This document shows positions 11,485 through 22,774 of a DNA stretch of 64,000 bases, piece by piece. The position numbers and the translations under genes were made by a program. Every line of letters starts with the position of its first letter. Position 1 is the first letter of the stretch. The DNA comes from Ceratorhiza oryzae-sativae (Eukaryota; Basidiomycota; Agaricomycetes; Cantharellales; Ceratobasidiaceae), in assembly GCA_030998015.1 (NCBI GenBank), contig JARWMV010000018.1, forward strand, positions 62,001-126,000, given 5' to 3'. The notes beneath the pieces are model-generated. The model made no database searches, was not told the DNA's origin, and saw nothing but the letters and a program-made list of their open reading frames with translations.

Positions 11485-14400
11485 ATGTCGTCTGAAGATT
11501 TCCAAAATTCGGCGCGTATTTCTGTTCGACTGGCTCAGCGCTCGGCGGGGAGTCCGACCAAGAGCGAGGCCGAGACGGACAAAGCTGAGGAGACGGACAA
11601 CCCGGGGACGGGGACGGGGACGGGCGCGGGGTCCAACAACGCACGAGGTAAAGCCAAGGCGCGGGGACGCGGAGGAGGTGCGAGGGCACGCTCCGCGTCT
11701 CGCGCGAGCCTGCCCCCCGACGAGCACGACCAAGATCCCGATGCGGAGCGGGGTGAAAAGATCCAACGCCGAGGCGGATCGCGTGGACGTGGTGCGCGCG
11801 GGCGAGCGCGACGTGGATCGGGATCGTCGGAAGCCCCCGCTCGCCGATCAAGACGCGTGCGTCGCGCACGCGGGATGAGGGTCGTGTCGAAAGTGACGAG
11901 GAGCAGTCTAGACCGAGCGCACGTGCGTCGCACCGCCGTCCGAGAGCGAGGCGGATTCAGGCCCGCGTCGTCGTGGTGGTCGTGGTCGTCCGGTATCGGA
12001 ATCGCGCCGCGGTGGTGGGGTATCGCCGGGCTCGCGCAGTCGGCCACCGGTCTCGAACTCGTCGTCGGTCTCGCTGGGCGGAAACTACGAGAGTGTGTTG
12101 GAGAGCGTCGTGTCGGCGCACAGTGCGCTTGGACCGCGGTTGCGCCAGCGGGCGGTCGAGGCACGGACGACGACTGGCTCGCCGTCGTTGGGCGGGAGTG
12201 TTGGTTCACCGGTGTTGGGCGCGGGTGTCGGTTCGCCCGTGCTTGGTGGAGTCGCGTCGATTTCGTTGAGCGGGACCCGGTCGGATGCGGGCACGATTGT
12301 CTCTGAAACCACGGGCGCTGGTCTGGATGTCGAGATGGTTGGGGTGGGAGCTGCGGACGATGCGGTGTCGTTGGGTCGAGAGGTTGGGTCGCCTAGCCGG
12401 CGAGAGGCTGGGATGTCTAGTTGGAAAGGTGACAAGTCCCCTGTTCGAGAGGATCGACAATTGCCGGTACGGGCGGACCGAAACTCGCCCATTCGGAAAG
12501 ATTTCAAGTCGACTTCTGGAAAGGATTGGCTGTCGGTTGCCACGCCGATCAGGCTACTTGATCCCGATCGGTCGCTTTCTCCGCAGGAGGTGTTTTTGGT
12601 TATCCCAGACGTAGGGTTAATTCCGCTGGCGAAAGCGGAAGAGCGTGAGCGCAAGGCGGGAACGAGTCGGAGGCGCTTCAGAGGAGATCAGGAGCGTGAC
12701 CGAGAATCGCCTGCGAAAAGGTCCAGGGTGGACAAGGGCAAAGGGAAAGCGATTCCGGGTGAGCCACTTGGCAGACATCTTGTGTGCCTATTAACCTCTA
12801 GCGACAGATGACAACGATATGGACTGTGAGACACCGGCTGCCTCGGTTGTGGATCGACGCCAGTCTCGTCGTCGGTCTAAGCCTACGGCTCGCGCGATCG
12901 AGTCTGCGCAACAGGAGCGAGAAGAAGACAACAGGCATGGCTCTGTTGTTGATGCAGGCGAGGGTCGGAGTACTGGTTCGTCGGTTGTGTCCGAAAGTAG
13001 TATGGACACAAGGCCAAGCGCAAGCAAGAGTTCGAGGAAGAGTTCCAAGAGAAAGAAGGAAGAGTCTGAAGACCCCTCAAGTAGGTTTTTTTTATAGATA
13101 GTAGGCGTCCTTCTAAAGTTCCGTAGATCATTTGAAACGACAACGAGCAAGCACAGAAGTCGAATCAATCAGGAGCAAATCGACTCCGAGCAAGACCCCT
13201 GTGGTTCAGCTTCGACGAGGCGATTTCGTTCTCCGTAAGCATATACTCACCTTTACTGATCCTCTTTGCTGAGTTTTGTTCCAGGTCTCCAAGACAAGCG
13301 ATGCTTCCACTACAACTGGGACCAAGCGATCGTTCCCCGTTGTCTCGCCTGCCGAAAAAAGCAGGCTGGGGACACTTGCCGGTTCGTTGGTATACGGTAC
13401 TTTAAGCTCACGCCCGATTCTCCAGACGCGATTGGAGTCTCGTTTGATTCGAGACAGAGAGCGATGAGCCTGAATACCATTTGCCTCCGACTTGGAACGT
13501 GGTCCCCGAGATTGCACAGGTGCAGCGATTAAGGGTATGTGAGCACAGTCGTTTCGTGATGTTATCTTCGCTGACTAGCGCAATAAAGAGTGTCATTGCA
13601 CGAGCACTGTACCCAATTTTGGAGAAAGAGCTCGAACATGCTCTCAAGGCGAATTCAATTTGGCGTCCGGTCGAGATCGAGGTTCGAGCCACATGCGGTA
13701 AATCTATCTCATGCCAGGTGAACCCCGATAGCTTACTCGAACGAATGCAGACGTTTGTGCAACCTCGATGTTTGCGAGTTGTCATGTGTACGCAGTGTGG
13801 ACGAGAATTGTGTGGCGGCTGCTACCAGCAAGTGGAGGACATGTGTCCGGCCGGTACCCCGAGCTATTATGGCCACACGAAGCGCAAGGACTACCAGCTG
13901 CACAAGTACCGCGCTTGTGCTGGCAACAGTATCTTCCATCTCCCGAGCAGCTTCCGGCCCATCACTCGATTTGTGCATAGGGAGCTCGCAGAGATACTGA
14001 AGGATATGTCCGACACCATACAAGGTGGCCTCCCTGCATCAGAACCCGCTCGGCCGGGATCGTCTCGAATCGCAAAGTGGGCTTCCCGGGTATTCCCCGG
14101 GCGACCGTTTTCCCCTCAAGCGTCGACTGAACCTCCTGCGCTGTCCGAAGCTGGCTCGTCGCACGATGTCAGCAGTCTGCGTGGAACTCCAGATCCTCAG
14201 CTTGCGCCTATGCCGATTATCGCTTCACCTACCATGTCTCCTAGTCACGAAGAAACGTTTAGTCCTGAAGTTGGCGTCGAGGCTGGGAAGCGACCCCCCG
14301 CTCCTCAATCGGCCTACGTAGACCCAGCGGGCATTCCCAGTCACCCGATCGACTACTTTTCAGCGGATATTACCGAGGAGGTGTTCAAACCGATTTGGGC

Positions 14401-15545
14401 CAAAGGGCATGCGTTGGTCGTTCAAGGACTGCTAGATTCGTTCAAGATCAAATGGACACCCAAGTACTTTATCGAGGAATACGGAGAGCAAGAGTGCTTT
14501 GTTGTTGATTGCAAGACTGATACTTCGAGTATATCGACGGTTGAAGAGTTTTTCTTGCAGTTTGGTAACCCAGATCGGGGCGACCAGATTCTAAAGCTCA
14601 AGGTGTGTTGAGCGCCTAGATAATCCCAATCGTAAACTAACCGTTGCGTTCAGGATTGGCCAGCTATGGCTGATTTCCGCGACGACTTCCCCGACCTCTT
14701 CCAGGACTTCATGGACGCGCTGCCGATACCCAATTATACGCGCCGAGATGGGATCTTGAATGTGGCTTCGCACTTTGCCACGAACGCCATTGCACCCGAC
14801 CTCGGTGAGTCTATGATGATCGAATGATTGATTTTTGCTTATATATGCGCCCAGGTCCAAAGATGTACAACGCATTTGTCAGTTTCTTGGCCTTATTCTC
14901 TGGGTGCCACTAATCATTTCTATAGGCCTCGGACGAAGGCCCAGGTGGCCAGGGTTCTACACGACTCCACATGGACATGGCTGACGCCGTGAACATCATG
15001 ATGTACGCCAACGATTGTAAGGACGGACGACCTGGTACCGCCGCGTGGGATATCTTCCGGGCGTCCGATTCCGACAAGATCCGAGCGTATCTGCGACGTC
15101 ACTTTGACAACAAGACTATCCAGTATCGGGATCCTATCCACTCGCAGCTCTTTTACCTTGATAGTGACCATCGAAGGCGGTTGTACGAGGAAGAAGGGGT
15201 GTATAGTTGGAGGATTTATCAACGGCCGGGTGATGCTGTTTTCATCCCGGCAGGGTGTGCCCACCAGGTTCGTCTTATCATCTTGGATGAAAGTTGAAGT
15301 TGACGTCTAATCTTGTCCCCTAGGTCTGCAACTTGGCCGACTGCATCAAAGTTGCGATCGATTTCGTTAGCTTGGAGAATATTGACCGCTGCGAGAAGCT
15401 AACAGCCGAATTCCGAAACGAAAACGATACCTTTACGTGGAAAGAAGATGTTCTTCAACTTCGTACTATGATGATGTATGCTTGGTATTCGGCCACCCAA
15501 CTGCATAAAGCGTGGGTCGACCGGACGGAGACGGCCGAGGCTTAG
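11485..15545 (+). CDS. KDM3-like JmjC histone lysine demethylase
   Basis: Fe(II)/2-oxoglutarate-dependent demethylase of the KDM3/JHDM2 type (family activity: removal of H3K9me1/2). Start at MSSEDFQNSA. A long disordered Arg/Gly/Ser-rich N-terminus (11485 to about 12760) is followed by short exons. A Cys-rich module around 13310-13400 (CFHYNWDQAIVPRCLACRKK) and a second zinc-binding stretch at about 13780-13850 (CTQCGRELCGGCY) match the KDM3 zinc-finger region. The JmjC domain spans about 14340-15440. Iron ligands are visible: HMD (His 14968-14970, Asp 14974-14976) and the distal His in GCAHQ (15262-15264). The domain continues through an intron at 15268-15324 into VCNLADCIKVA, as in KDM3. 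Introns lie near 12760-12808, 13081-13126, 13236-13285, 14606-14653 and others. Anomaly: between about 11870 and 11960 the N-terminal reading frame changes from frame 1 to frame 2 with no obvious intron; this is either an unrecognised intron or an indel. Confidence 0.85.
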
Positions 15546-15625
15546 ACCACGATGGACGCTGGGAGTGTATTGTATATGTTATTATGTGTACATTGTTTCA
15601 TGTTTGCTGAAGTCCAATTAATTAC

Positions 15626-16084
15626 CTAGTATTGACAGTTGTATATGACGATATCTGTCATTGGTATTAATCGCATCTCATCAGCGTGGGAAGCTTGGCC
15701 TGCTGGAATAGACTGCCTGTGATGGTCTGAATTGAGTCGCGAAAACGTGTGACTCTCTCGGAAATTAGGGTGTGTAATAGACAAGTGACAGGCTGACCCA
15801 TGGGTAAGCACGCATAAACATAACCAAATAGCCCCTCTCCTTCCAAAGTAAGAGAACAAAATCTTTGATTGGATCACACAGTCGAAATTGTTGGTGTAAA
15901 TGGCGACCATGACATCGTTTCCGCAGCAGGAGAAGGGAATTTGCAGTTCAAATATCCTCGAGGTTGTACTCACTCGTCCCGAAGATGCGGACCATACTCC
16001 TTCAAGATCTAGCGCATGCTTGTAGGCGCACTTGAGTACGAACTCCTCACATTGCTTGCAAGTCATCACTTTATTCTCGCTCAT
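15626..16084 (-). CDS. Hypothetical protein, 152 aa
   Basis: Open frame starting MSENKVMTCKQCEEF, convergent with the KDM3-like gene and 96 bp before the GH7 gene end. It has a Cys pair near the N-terminus (CKQC) and another (SCC) near residue 54, but no recognisable domain. A GT donor could truncate it after about residue 80. The coding status is weakly supported. Confidence 0.3.
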   Translation of the reverse strand: MSENKVMTCKQCEEFVLKCAYKHALDLEGVWSASSGRVSTTSRIFELQIPFSCCGNDVMVAIYTNNFDCVIQSKILFSYFGRRGAIWLCLCVLTHGSACHLSITHPNFRESHTFSRLNSDHHRQSIPAGQASHADEMRLIPMTDIVIYNCQY

Positions 16085-16179
16085 TGAATGTGTACGTGTG
16101 TCTTGCCGCCGGCTGGAGAAAGCAGAATTAAAACGTCACAGATATTTCTAATTGCAGACCAACTCAGGATACACGTTCG

Positions 16180-17550
16180 CTATATCCCAGCCACAGTTGA
16201 TCCTACATCCCCGAAACGAATGTTTGAAAACGTGACTCGGTAACCTCCCGGAATATCTTGAGGTTGGCCTCCTAAGCGAGGGCACGGTCCCCGCGCGACA
16301 CCCGGCTTCGATGGATCGGCCTTCAATGGGTATATGCTATCTAACCAGCGCATATTTCCTACAGGATCATCCCGCACCGACATTGCCAGTACCATCCCAC
16401 TCTCGAGAGCTCGACTCAGACTTGTGAACCCTCCTTTGGCAGCGAATACATTCTCGTCCCCAAATGCAGCCTTTTGTGCAGTGCAAAACTCCTCGGTGAT
16501 GGAGTCATAAGGGGCCATACCCGGAATATTCGCCTTCGAGTTTTGGATCACCTGCCCGTTCTGTACGTACAGACGTCGAATCTCGGATAGTTGGCCGGCC
16601 GAAGTCCCATCCGATGTGATGAACCGAGTTATCACAGTAATCGTCTGGTTGGTATCAACCGTGCGCCCAGGGCCGTAGAAGGTTTTGTTGCCCATTCGAT
16701 ATGAGTTGAAGTCGCACCCAGCGGCATCGCAGAAGCCAGATGAGCAGTCTGAACCGGAGCAACGAGTCTGGCCAGTGGTTGTGCACGGTTGCGCGATGTA
16801 TGCGGCAGCGGCGGTGTTGGATTCCCATACATCGATATCGGTACAACATGAGCCGTATTGACCCGTGCCAGAACTATCGACGTCTAGATTAGCCTGGTAT
16901 ACTATATTAGTTGTGATTTCACCCCAATTCGGAACATTCCTCACCTCGCCATTGATAAACTTCAGGTTCCTTGGACACTGAGCATCGCAGTATCCGGTAC
17001 CAAACCTTGCGCCGGCCCTATTGCCCGAGTACTTGGCCATTCCCCCATCAGCATCCATCCCAGTGAAATAGAGCGCTCCGCTCAGTCCGCACGGCAGGTT
17101 AGAAACATCGACGTCAAACGCAATCTCCTGGTTCTTGAGCTTGAACCTTTGATACGTCCTGTCGTCCGACAGAAGGTAAATTCGGCTCCCTGTGCCGTAA
17201 CTGGTTGTAGATAACTTGAGAGTGACCGAATTTCCGCTCGTCGATATACCGAATGTGTTCTTATAGTCTACTCCCTCCAATGCACAATTCTTGGCGCAGA
17301 TTTGGGGATCGGAGCAAATTGCAGGGTTCCACGAGTCTTCCGTGTAGCAATTGGTATAACCCTGAACCGAGTGAGCCCAGCGCCAGTTTGAGTCAAGAAC
17401 AATCTTTCCTGAGGCCTGGGTTACACAACCCCCGGACCTTGTACACTTTTGCCATGTGAGGACAGGATGGATCTCGGCTACAAGATCACCGGCCTGCTGG
17501 CCAATTACAGAGCTCAACAGAAGCAGAAAAGGGAGTGTTTTGAAGAGCAT
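16180..17550 (-). CDS. GH7 cellobiohydrolase-like secreted protein
   Basis: Glycoside hydrolase family 7, usually a reducing-end cellobiohydrolase or endoglucanase acting on crystalline cellulose outside the cell. The start at [10 protein letters not shown] (17550) gives a clean signal peptide ending near VIGQQ; an in-frame ATG at 17577 is less likely. About 439 aa after splicing, catalytic domain only, with no C-terminal CBM1. Family landmarks: HPVLTWQKC near the mature N-terminus, [24 protein letters not shown], many conserved Cys. Oddity: the GH7 active-site motif is normally E-x-D-x-x-E; here it reads TDIDVWE, so the position of the nucleophilic Glu is Asp while the second Asp and acid/base Glu are kept. 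A 51-nt intron (16894-16944) keeps the frame open if retained. It is the intact member of a tandem pair; the partner at 19860-21262 is decayed. Confidence 0.85.
   Translation of the reverse strand: MLFKTLPFLLLLSSVIGQQAGDLVAEIHPVLTWQKCTRSGGCVTQASGKIVLDSNWRWAHSVQGYTNCYTEDSWNPAICSDPQICAKNCALEGVDYKNTFGISTSGNSVTLKLSTTSYGTGSRIYLLSDDRTYQRFKLKNQEIAFDVDVSNLPCGLSGALYFTGMDADGGMAKYSGNRAGARFGTGYCDAQCPRNLKFINGEVRNVPNWGEITTNIVYQANLDVDSSGTGQYGSCCTDIDVWESNTAAAAYIAQPCTTTGQTRCSGSDCSSGFCDAAGCDFNSYRMGNKTFYGPGRTVDTNQTITVITRFITSDGTSAGQLSEIRRLYVQNGQVIQNSKANIPGMAPYDSITEEFCTAQKAAFGDENVFAAKGGFTSLSRALESGMVLAMSVRDDPVGNMRWLDSIYPLKADPSKPGVARGPCPRLGGQPQDIPGGYRVTFSNIRFGDVGSTVAGI
16894..16944 (-). other. In-frame 51-nt intron in the GH7 gene
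   Basis: Donor GTGAGG at 16944 and acceptor CCAG at 16894 in the minus reading. Removing it joins FINGE to ANLDV, matching the GH7 consensus NG(Q/E)ANV. Retaining it would insert 17 residues without a stop. The paralogue has a 52-nt intron at the same place (20601-20652), which supports it being real. Confidence 0.8.
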
Positions 17551-17577
17551 AGTCGTATTGAATGGTTTTAAGTCCAT

Positions 17578-18484
17578 TAACCGACTGGTTGATTTATATC
17601 CAAGGCGGCGAATTTCCGGACCTCTTCCTCTCGTCTGCGGATCAAATCACGGAACCGAGCATGTCTCCCGACAGCGCACATAATCTAGCCCTGGTCTAAC
17701 CCAGGCAGTCCCACTCGCACCTACGGGGAATTGAGGACATATTAATACTGCCAAGAATGATCTCAGTGCAGAATTCTCGACAGGTGATCGTGCCTGAGCC
17801 GGGTTAGAACCTGAAATCTGTTGCGACGGCGGTGTTTGACAGTGGTGAGAATCCTGTCCGAATCTCCACGGCGTAGATTATTCCAGGTATAACTAATTAA
17901 GAGCGACGCCCTGGTGGTGTGGTTCAAGTTTGTGCACCCCACCTCACAAATCTAGAAAGCAGCATCCCTAGGTTTTTCCGGAGCAAGGCCGTGTAGCATC
18001 AGAAGGATTAGACAGCACAGATATCGGAAGTGAAATTGATTTCGATAAGGTGGAGACGATTTTGTCCAACTGAGTAGTTATGAATCAAATCAATGCTGAC
18101 GTATGCACGGATATCCAATCTGTTCAAGTAGCTTGGGCCGGTGTCGACCTCGAATTTGGAGGGAATTGCTGCTAGTACACATAGCGTACATTGCTTTGCC
18201 TGATTCGGCGCCTCGTTTTTGCAGTTCATGCGCAAAACCGGGTAAGTGAGTACAATTGGATGAGAGCATAACTCACACAGAAAATTTTACCGACGCATGT
18301 AAGCGATCAGCACTGTACAATCAATCCACACAAATCCGCCGTAAGTGCCATAAGAACCGAAATCCAACGCTCATGACTTTCTCACGCTCATATGCATGGA
18401 CACGCTATCGCAACCACTGTTCTCCCCAGTTTGCATTAACCGCCGCAGCTTCGAGCTATCAACACACCAGATTTTGCCCTTGAT
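17578..18484. other. Intergenic: GH7 promoter region
   Basis: Divergent spacer between the GH7 gene and the F-box remnant. A run rich in A/T at 17580-17600 (tgatttatatcc) could act as a TATA-like element about 40 bp upstream of the GH7 start. No gene seen; the short open frames at 18008-18235 and 18256-18483 show no domain. Confidence 0.35.
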
Positions 18485-19449
18485 ATGAATCAAATCGATC
18501 GCTGGGTTGTAGCAGAGTCCCGTCTCAAGCCGGCAGTGGAGAAGTTCATGGAGTCCTGTTCTGCGCTCCAGAATATCGATCCAGATGACGTGCAGAATGT
18601 TGGTGCAGAGGATGAGGTTGATCAAAAGATAAGTCAAATCCGCGCTCGCAAGTCGACAATTGCCAAGAGCGCTGCTTTTCTTTCCGGGTCACCGCGCATA
18701 ATCAATCACGCCCTGGCATCATCTCAGTCTCCGGCGTCTTTGCAGTGGCTACCTGCCGAACTGGTGCACCATATTATTTTACATGCAGCTCCCAGAAACT
18801 ACCGTTAGATGAATCCCTTTCGTAGAAACCTGACTATTAATTTAGCATTCATATATCACTAGTTGCAGGAAATCGCCACCCGGACTCCTCGACTATGGTC
18901 CCACGTCGATTTCCATTTGACCAATTATGAACAATATATCCAACGATCGCATTTGTAAAAGATGTATCTCAAGCATGCAAAGAGCCCTCCACTTTACATT
19001 TATTTCTCTTGTTCAAGCATTCTTGGAGATGAGGTTCATCCAGCGTACATCCCCTGTGTGTTTCGACTTCTGCAAACGGCGGGCGAAATTATTCCGTATA
19101 CGACCCAGGTTGTCGAGTTGAGTGTGCGAGGTCTTCTGACATGCCATGTGTTTGAAATAATCGCGGGATTACTCTCTTAATGAATGGGGAATTCAAAAGG
19201 TGCAATACCGATACACCGAAACAAATCATGGTCAAATATTCATTGAAGAAGCTCGTTTTACTAGGCCCTGAGCGTAGAATTCAATCGTGGCCATACGGTA
19301 ACGAGCGGAACAAGCGTGCTTATAAAGCGATGCTTAAATGGATGCCCCAGTATATTCCGAACTTTGTAGTGGGTCAAGGACATCCTTTCGATGCGAATGG
19401 ACCCTGGTCTGCGCTTCTGCAAATCGAAAATTCAAGCTTAGTAGAATAG
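18485..19449 (+). pseudogene. F-box-like protein remnant
   Basis: The first part (18485-18808) has a coiled N-terminus with DEVDQKISQIRARKSTI and then LPAELVHHIILHA, the typical F-box helix of Agaricomycete F-box proteins that recruit substrates to SCF ubiquitin ligases. After an intron-like gap comes EIATRTPRLWSHVDF (about 18870-18920), the usual second F-box signature, followed by fragments in other frames with leucine-rich character (19022-19180, 19180-19449). Stops interrupt each segment and no set of consensus introns joins them, so a decayed gene is the most likely reading. It sits between the two GH7 copies and may be misread if more introns exist. Confidence 0.45.
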
Positions 19450-19859
19450 TTGGCGTTGTGCGTTCCTTGGTCTATATGTTGCCAGTGGCAATTTAAATGA
19501 TATTGAGGTGATGGGTGTAGTGGACGAGATAAGCAAACCCGTGGATAATGGTGCTCAACGTCAGAGAAAGTTTGGACCTGGGGAGCTCATTGGTGTGCCC
19601 TGCTGGTGGCCATGATATATCGTCGTACACTGAAAGTGATTTTGTGTTGTTACATTTCTTCCCCCATTCAGGCTCCGTTTCCTTCAATCATTTATGTAAA
19701 ATTATTAACTTAGATCTCTTGCAGGATAACTAATTGAGAGCCATATGAACATGTGCATGGCCCTAACGTATCAGGGAGAACTATTTACTTGATCCAAAGA
19801 GGGAGAAATGATATTGAAACAGATTTGTGAGATGGAGAGCAACTGAGAATATATGTTCG

Positions 19860-21262
19860 CTATATCCCGGTCACAGTCGAACCTAGATCCCCGAAACGAA
19901 TATTCGAGAAAGTCACTCTATAACCCACGCCAATAACCTCCAGATCCTGAGGCTGGGCCCCCGACTGAGGACATGATCCTCTAACGACTCCTGGCTTTGA
20001 TGGGTCACCTGCTTTCGGGTAGTTACTATCCAGCCACAGCATGTTATTCGTATAGTCGTCCCGTATCGACATCGCCAGTACCATCCCGCTATCAAGCGCT
20101 TTACTCATGCTCTTGAAGCCACCCTTGACGGAAAATGTGTTCTCTTCTCGAAAGCAGCCTTTTCTGCAGCGCAGAACGCCTCGGTGATGGAGTCGTATGG
20201 CGCCATGCCCGGAATATTCGCCTTCGAGTTTTGAATCACCTGTCCGTTCTGTACGTACAGACGTCGAATCTCGGATAGTTGGCCATCCGAAGTCCCCCGA
20301 TGTGATGAACCGAGTTATCACAGTAATCTTCTGGTTGGTATCAACCGTGCGCCCAGGGCCGTAGAAGGTTTTGTTGCCCAGTCGATATGAGTTGAAGTCG
20401 CATCCCGTGGCATCACAGTAGCCGGATGAGCAGTCTGAACCGGAGCAACGAGTCTGGCCGTTGGTTGTGCACGGTTGCGCGATGTATGCGGCAGCGGCGG
20501 CGTTGGACTCCCAGACATCCATATCTGTACAGCATGAGCCGTATTGACCTGTGCCAGAGTTGGGATCAACCGGGGATGGTGACCAGTTAAGGACATTGGC
20601 CTATGAGAATGGAATCAATCGCTGTTGCGTTTTCAGATGAATCATTCAGTACCTCGCCATTGATAAACTGGAGGCTCTTTGGACACTGAGCGTCACAGTA
20701 CCCGGTGCCGAACTTTGCCCCAGCCTTGTTGCTGGGGTACTTTGACATTCTCCATCGGCGTCCATCCCAGTGAAATAAAGTGCTCCGCTCAAACCACACG
20801 GAAGACGAGAGACATCGACGTCAAACGTAAACTCCTGGTTCTTGAGCTTGAATGTTTGGTACGTCGCATCATCCGAAAGGAGATATATGCGACTCCCAGC
20901 CTTCCTGCCCGTCCAGCCGTCAGCTATAAGCTTGAGGGTGACCGAGTTTCCGCTCGCAGATATGCCATATGTGCCACTATAATCGGCTCCATCTAGTGCA
21001 CAATTTTTGGCACAGGTTTGAGGGTCGGGGCAAAGTACGGGGTCCCATTTATTGCCCGTGTAACAGGAGGTATAACCTGAAGCCTGGTGGAGCCAGCGCC
21101 ATTCGCGTCTAGAACAACCTTGCCCGACGTTTGAGTCACACAACCACTGGATTTCGTACACTTTTGCCATGTGAGCGAAGGGTGTTTCTCAGTGTAATTG
21201 TACCAGCCTGCTGGCCAAATGCATAGTCCAGCAGAGAAGAAGAAGGAAAAGTTAAGGACCAT
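19860..21262 (-). pseudogene. GH7 cellulase pseudogene (tandem paralogue)
   Basis: Tandem copy of the GH7 gene at 16180-17550, reading from MVLNFSFFF to [16 protein letters not shown]. Alignment by eye with the intact copy shows frame-breaking small deletions: a frame change in the signal-peptide/N-terminal region (about 21200), 1 nt near 21110 (after LDAN), 1 nt near 20750 (FTGMDADG), 2 nt near 20295 (before [10 protein letters not shown] in the other copy) and 1 nt near 20145. A 52-nt intron is preserved at 20601-20652 (GTACTG...CATAG). The active-site motif reads TDMDVWE, with the same Glu-to-Asp change at the nucleophile position as the intact copy, so that change predates the duplication or was shared by conversion. 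It is unlikely to make a full enzyme. Confidence 0.85.
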
Positions 21263-22110
21263 GGTAACAATGAGTGGATTTCGAAACGTGGCGTCTAGCT
21301 TTATATGTAGGCAGCGCGGCAAATATGCGGTCTCTCTCTCTCCTAGACGGATCAAGTCAAGGAAGACGTTTAATGTCCCACGACCAGCAAAACTGCGCAC
21401 CCGATCTGCGCAAGGCCAAAGTGCTCGTTCATGAGATAGATAGGATACGTAGAAGTCAAGCCAAGAGATTCCTCCACCCATAAATATCAGCATGTGATCC
21501 CGTCGCTAGAGGCCAGAATCCACCGCGGAGCTATTCGAGACAGTGATTAGAACGATGGCCGAGTATCCACGCTGTCGTGCGGATCACAAGTCTAGGGGAC
21601 AGAACCAATAAGGGGGAACACCCCGGCAGTGTGACTATAGTTTGTCCTTAGGATCTAGTTGAGAATCGACTCCTGTAATGTTTTCCCGGAGCAAAGCCGA
21701 ATGTTATCAGAACCAGTCAGCGCGAATTTTGGGGGTGACACGCCTGATGTGTCATCAGATCCGTAGCGGTGTTGGGCTTGACGCAGTGGAAGAGGCGGTG
21801 GGAACTGGGAGTCCGGGCCTGCGGCACTTGCCAGGCCGCGTGGGTGGATAAGGGCAATCGCGCCAAGCGTGAACCTCGCTCGAATCCTACATCAATTCTC
21901 ATAGCTACCCGGTCAGTTTTCAAGTGCGTTTGCAGCAGCGCCGTCTTATCCACTACAAGAAATCCGTCAAATGGAAACTATTTCTTTGCGTCCATTGCCA
22001 CGAGCTTGTTGACGGTTCGACCGTTGATTGTCAAGGACGGCACCTTGAACAACGCGCATGCCCACGATTAAAATTGAATACCAAATAAAATAAAATCACC
22101 AACGAGTGTT
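21263..22110. other. Intergenic, no recognised gene
   Basis: Upstream region of the GH7 pseudogene. The open frames at 21717-21953 (-) and 21769-22071 (+) show no domain and overlap each other. AT-rich tract at 22070-22100 (aaataaaataaaatc). Confidence 0.35.
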
Positions 22111-22401
22111 TCAGAGTCTCCCGAGGGACACCCGAACGGGGCCGGTTTCAAGGTCGTAGAGTTGCTCGGAACCCTTGTGGCTGTCGGCAGAAAGCTGTAG
22201 AGCCTTTTTGCCTAGCACAGCCCCAAATTCTCGAAATCTCCCAGTTACCCAAACGCGCCAGACCAACATCCATACGCCCACCCAAGGGAACATGGATTCT
22301 GCTACTTTTGTGGATCGGCGCCGGGTCTCAGCTACAGCATGTACTTGTCCAATCATGGGCAGCCGCGTTTTCGTACGAACAGAACTCGCCGATATATCCA
22401 T
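22111..22401 (-). CDS. Hypothetical protein, weakly supported
   Basis: Open frame of 156 codons from 22581 on the minus strand; an internal Met at 22401 (MDISASSVRT) gives about 96 aa. No domain, signal peptide or membrane segment is clear apart from a Trp/Val-rich stretch (WVGVWMLVWRVW). It ends 660 bp beyond the 3' end of the DUF3533 gene. It may be a chance frame. Confidence 0.22.
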   Translation of the reverse strand: MDISASSVRTKTRLPMIGQVHAVAETRRRSTKVAESMFPWVGVWMLVWRVWVTGRFREFGAVLGKKALQLSADSHKGSEQLYDLETGPVRVSLGRL

Positions 22402-22774
22402 AGCAGTCCCACCTTGCGGCTGGATATCTTCACTCATATGGTGGTGTGCAGGGTCCGGGATATGCCAGTTTTGTAGTTGGAGCCAGCCACTAGATCGGCT
22501 GGGATGTGTGGCACTGTTTGACCGATTATGTCTCCATTCGGGATGACGGCAATCTCCAAACCTGCAAATATCGAGAAACATTCGTAGCAGCTAGTATATA
22601 TATATGCGTGAGCCACTTCAACTCGAGGACCACAAACCATCCCACAACACAGCCAAAGCAGACTCGAATCACAAAAGACACATTATTGATTGGAATAAAA
22701 AATAAAAAAAAAGACGGAGAGAGCGTAAACACTTTGACTCAACCAACCCTTAGCCATCCAGCCCAACCCCGCCC

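Noticed and set aside
11251..12654. Several long minus-strand frames (171, 224 and 189 codons)
   Set aside because: Antisense to the Arg/Gly/Ser-rich N-terminus of the KDM3-like gene; no recognisable domain.
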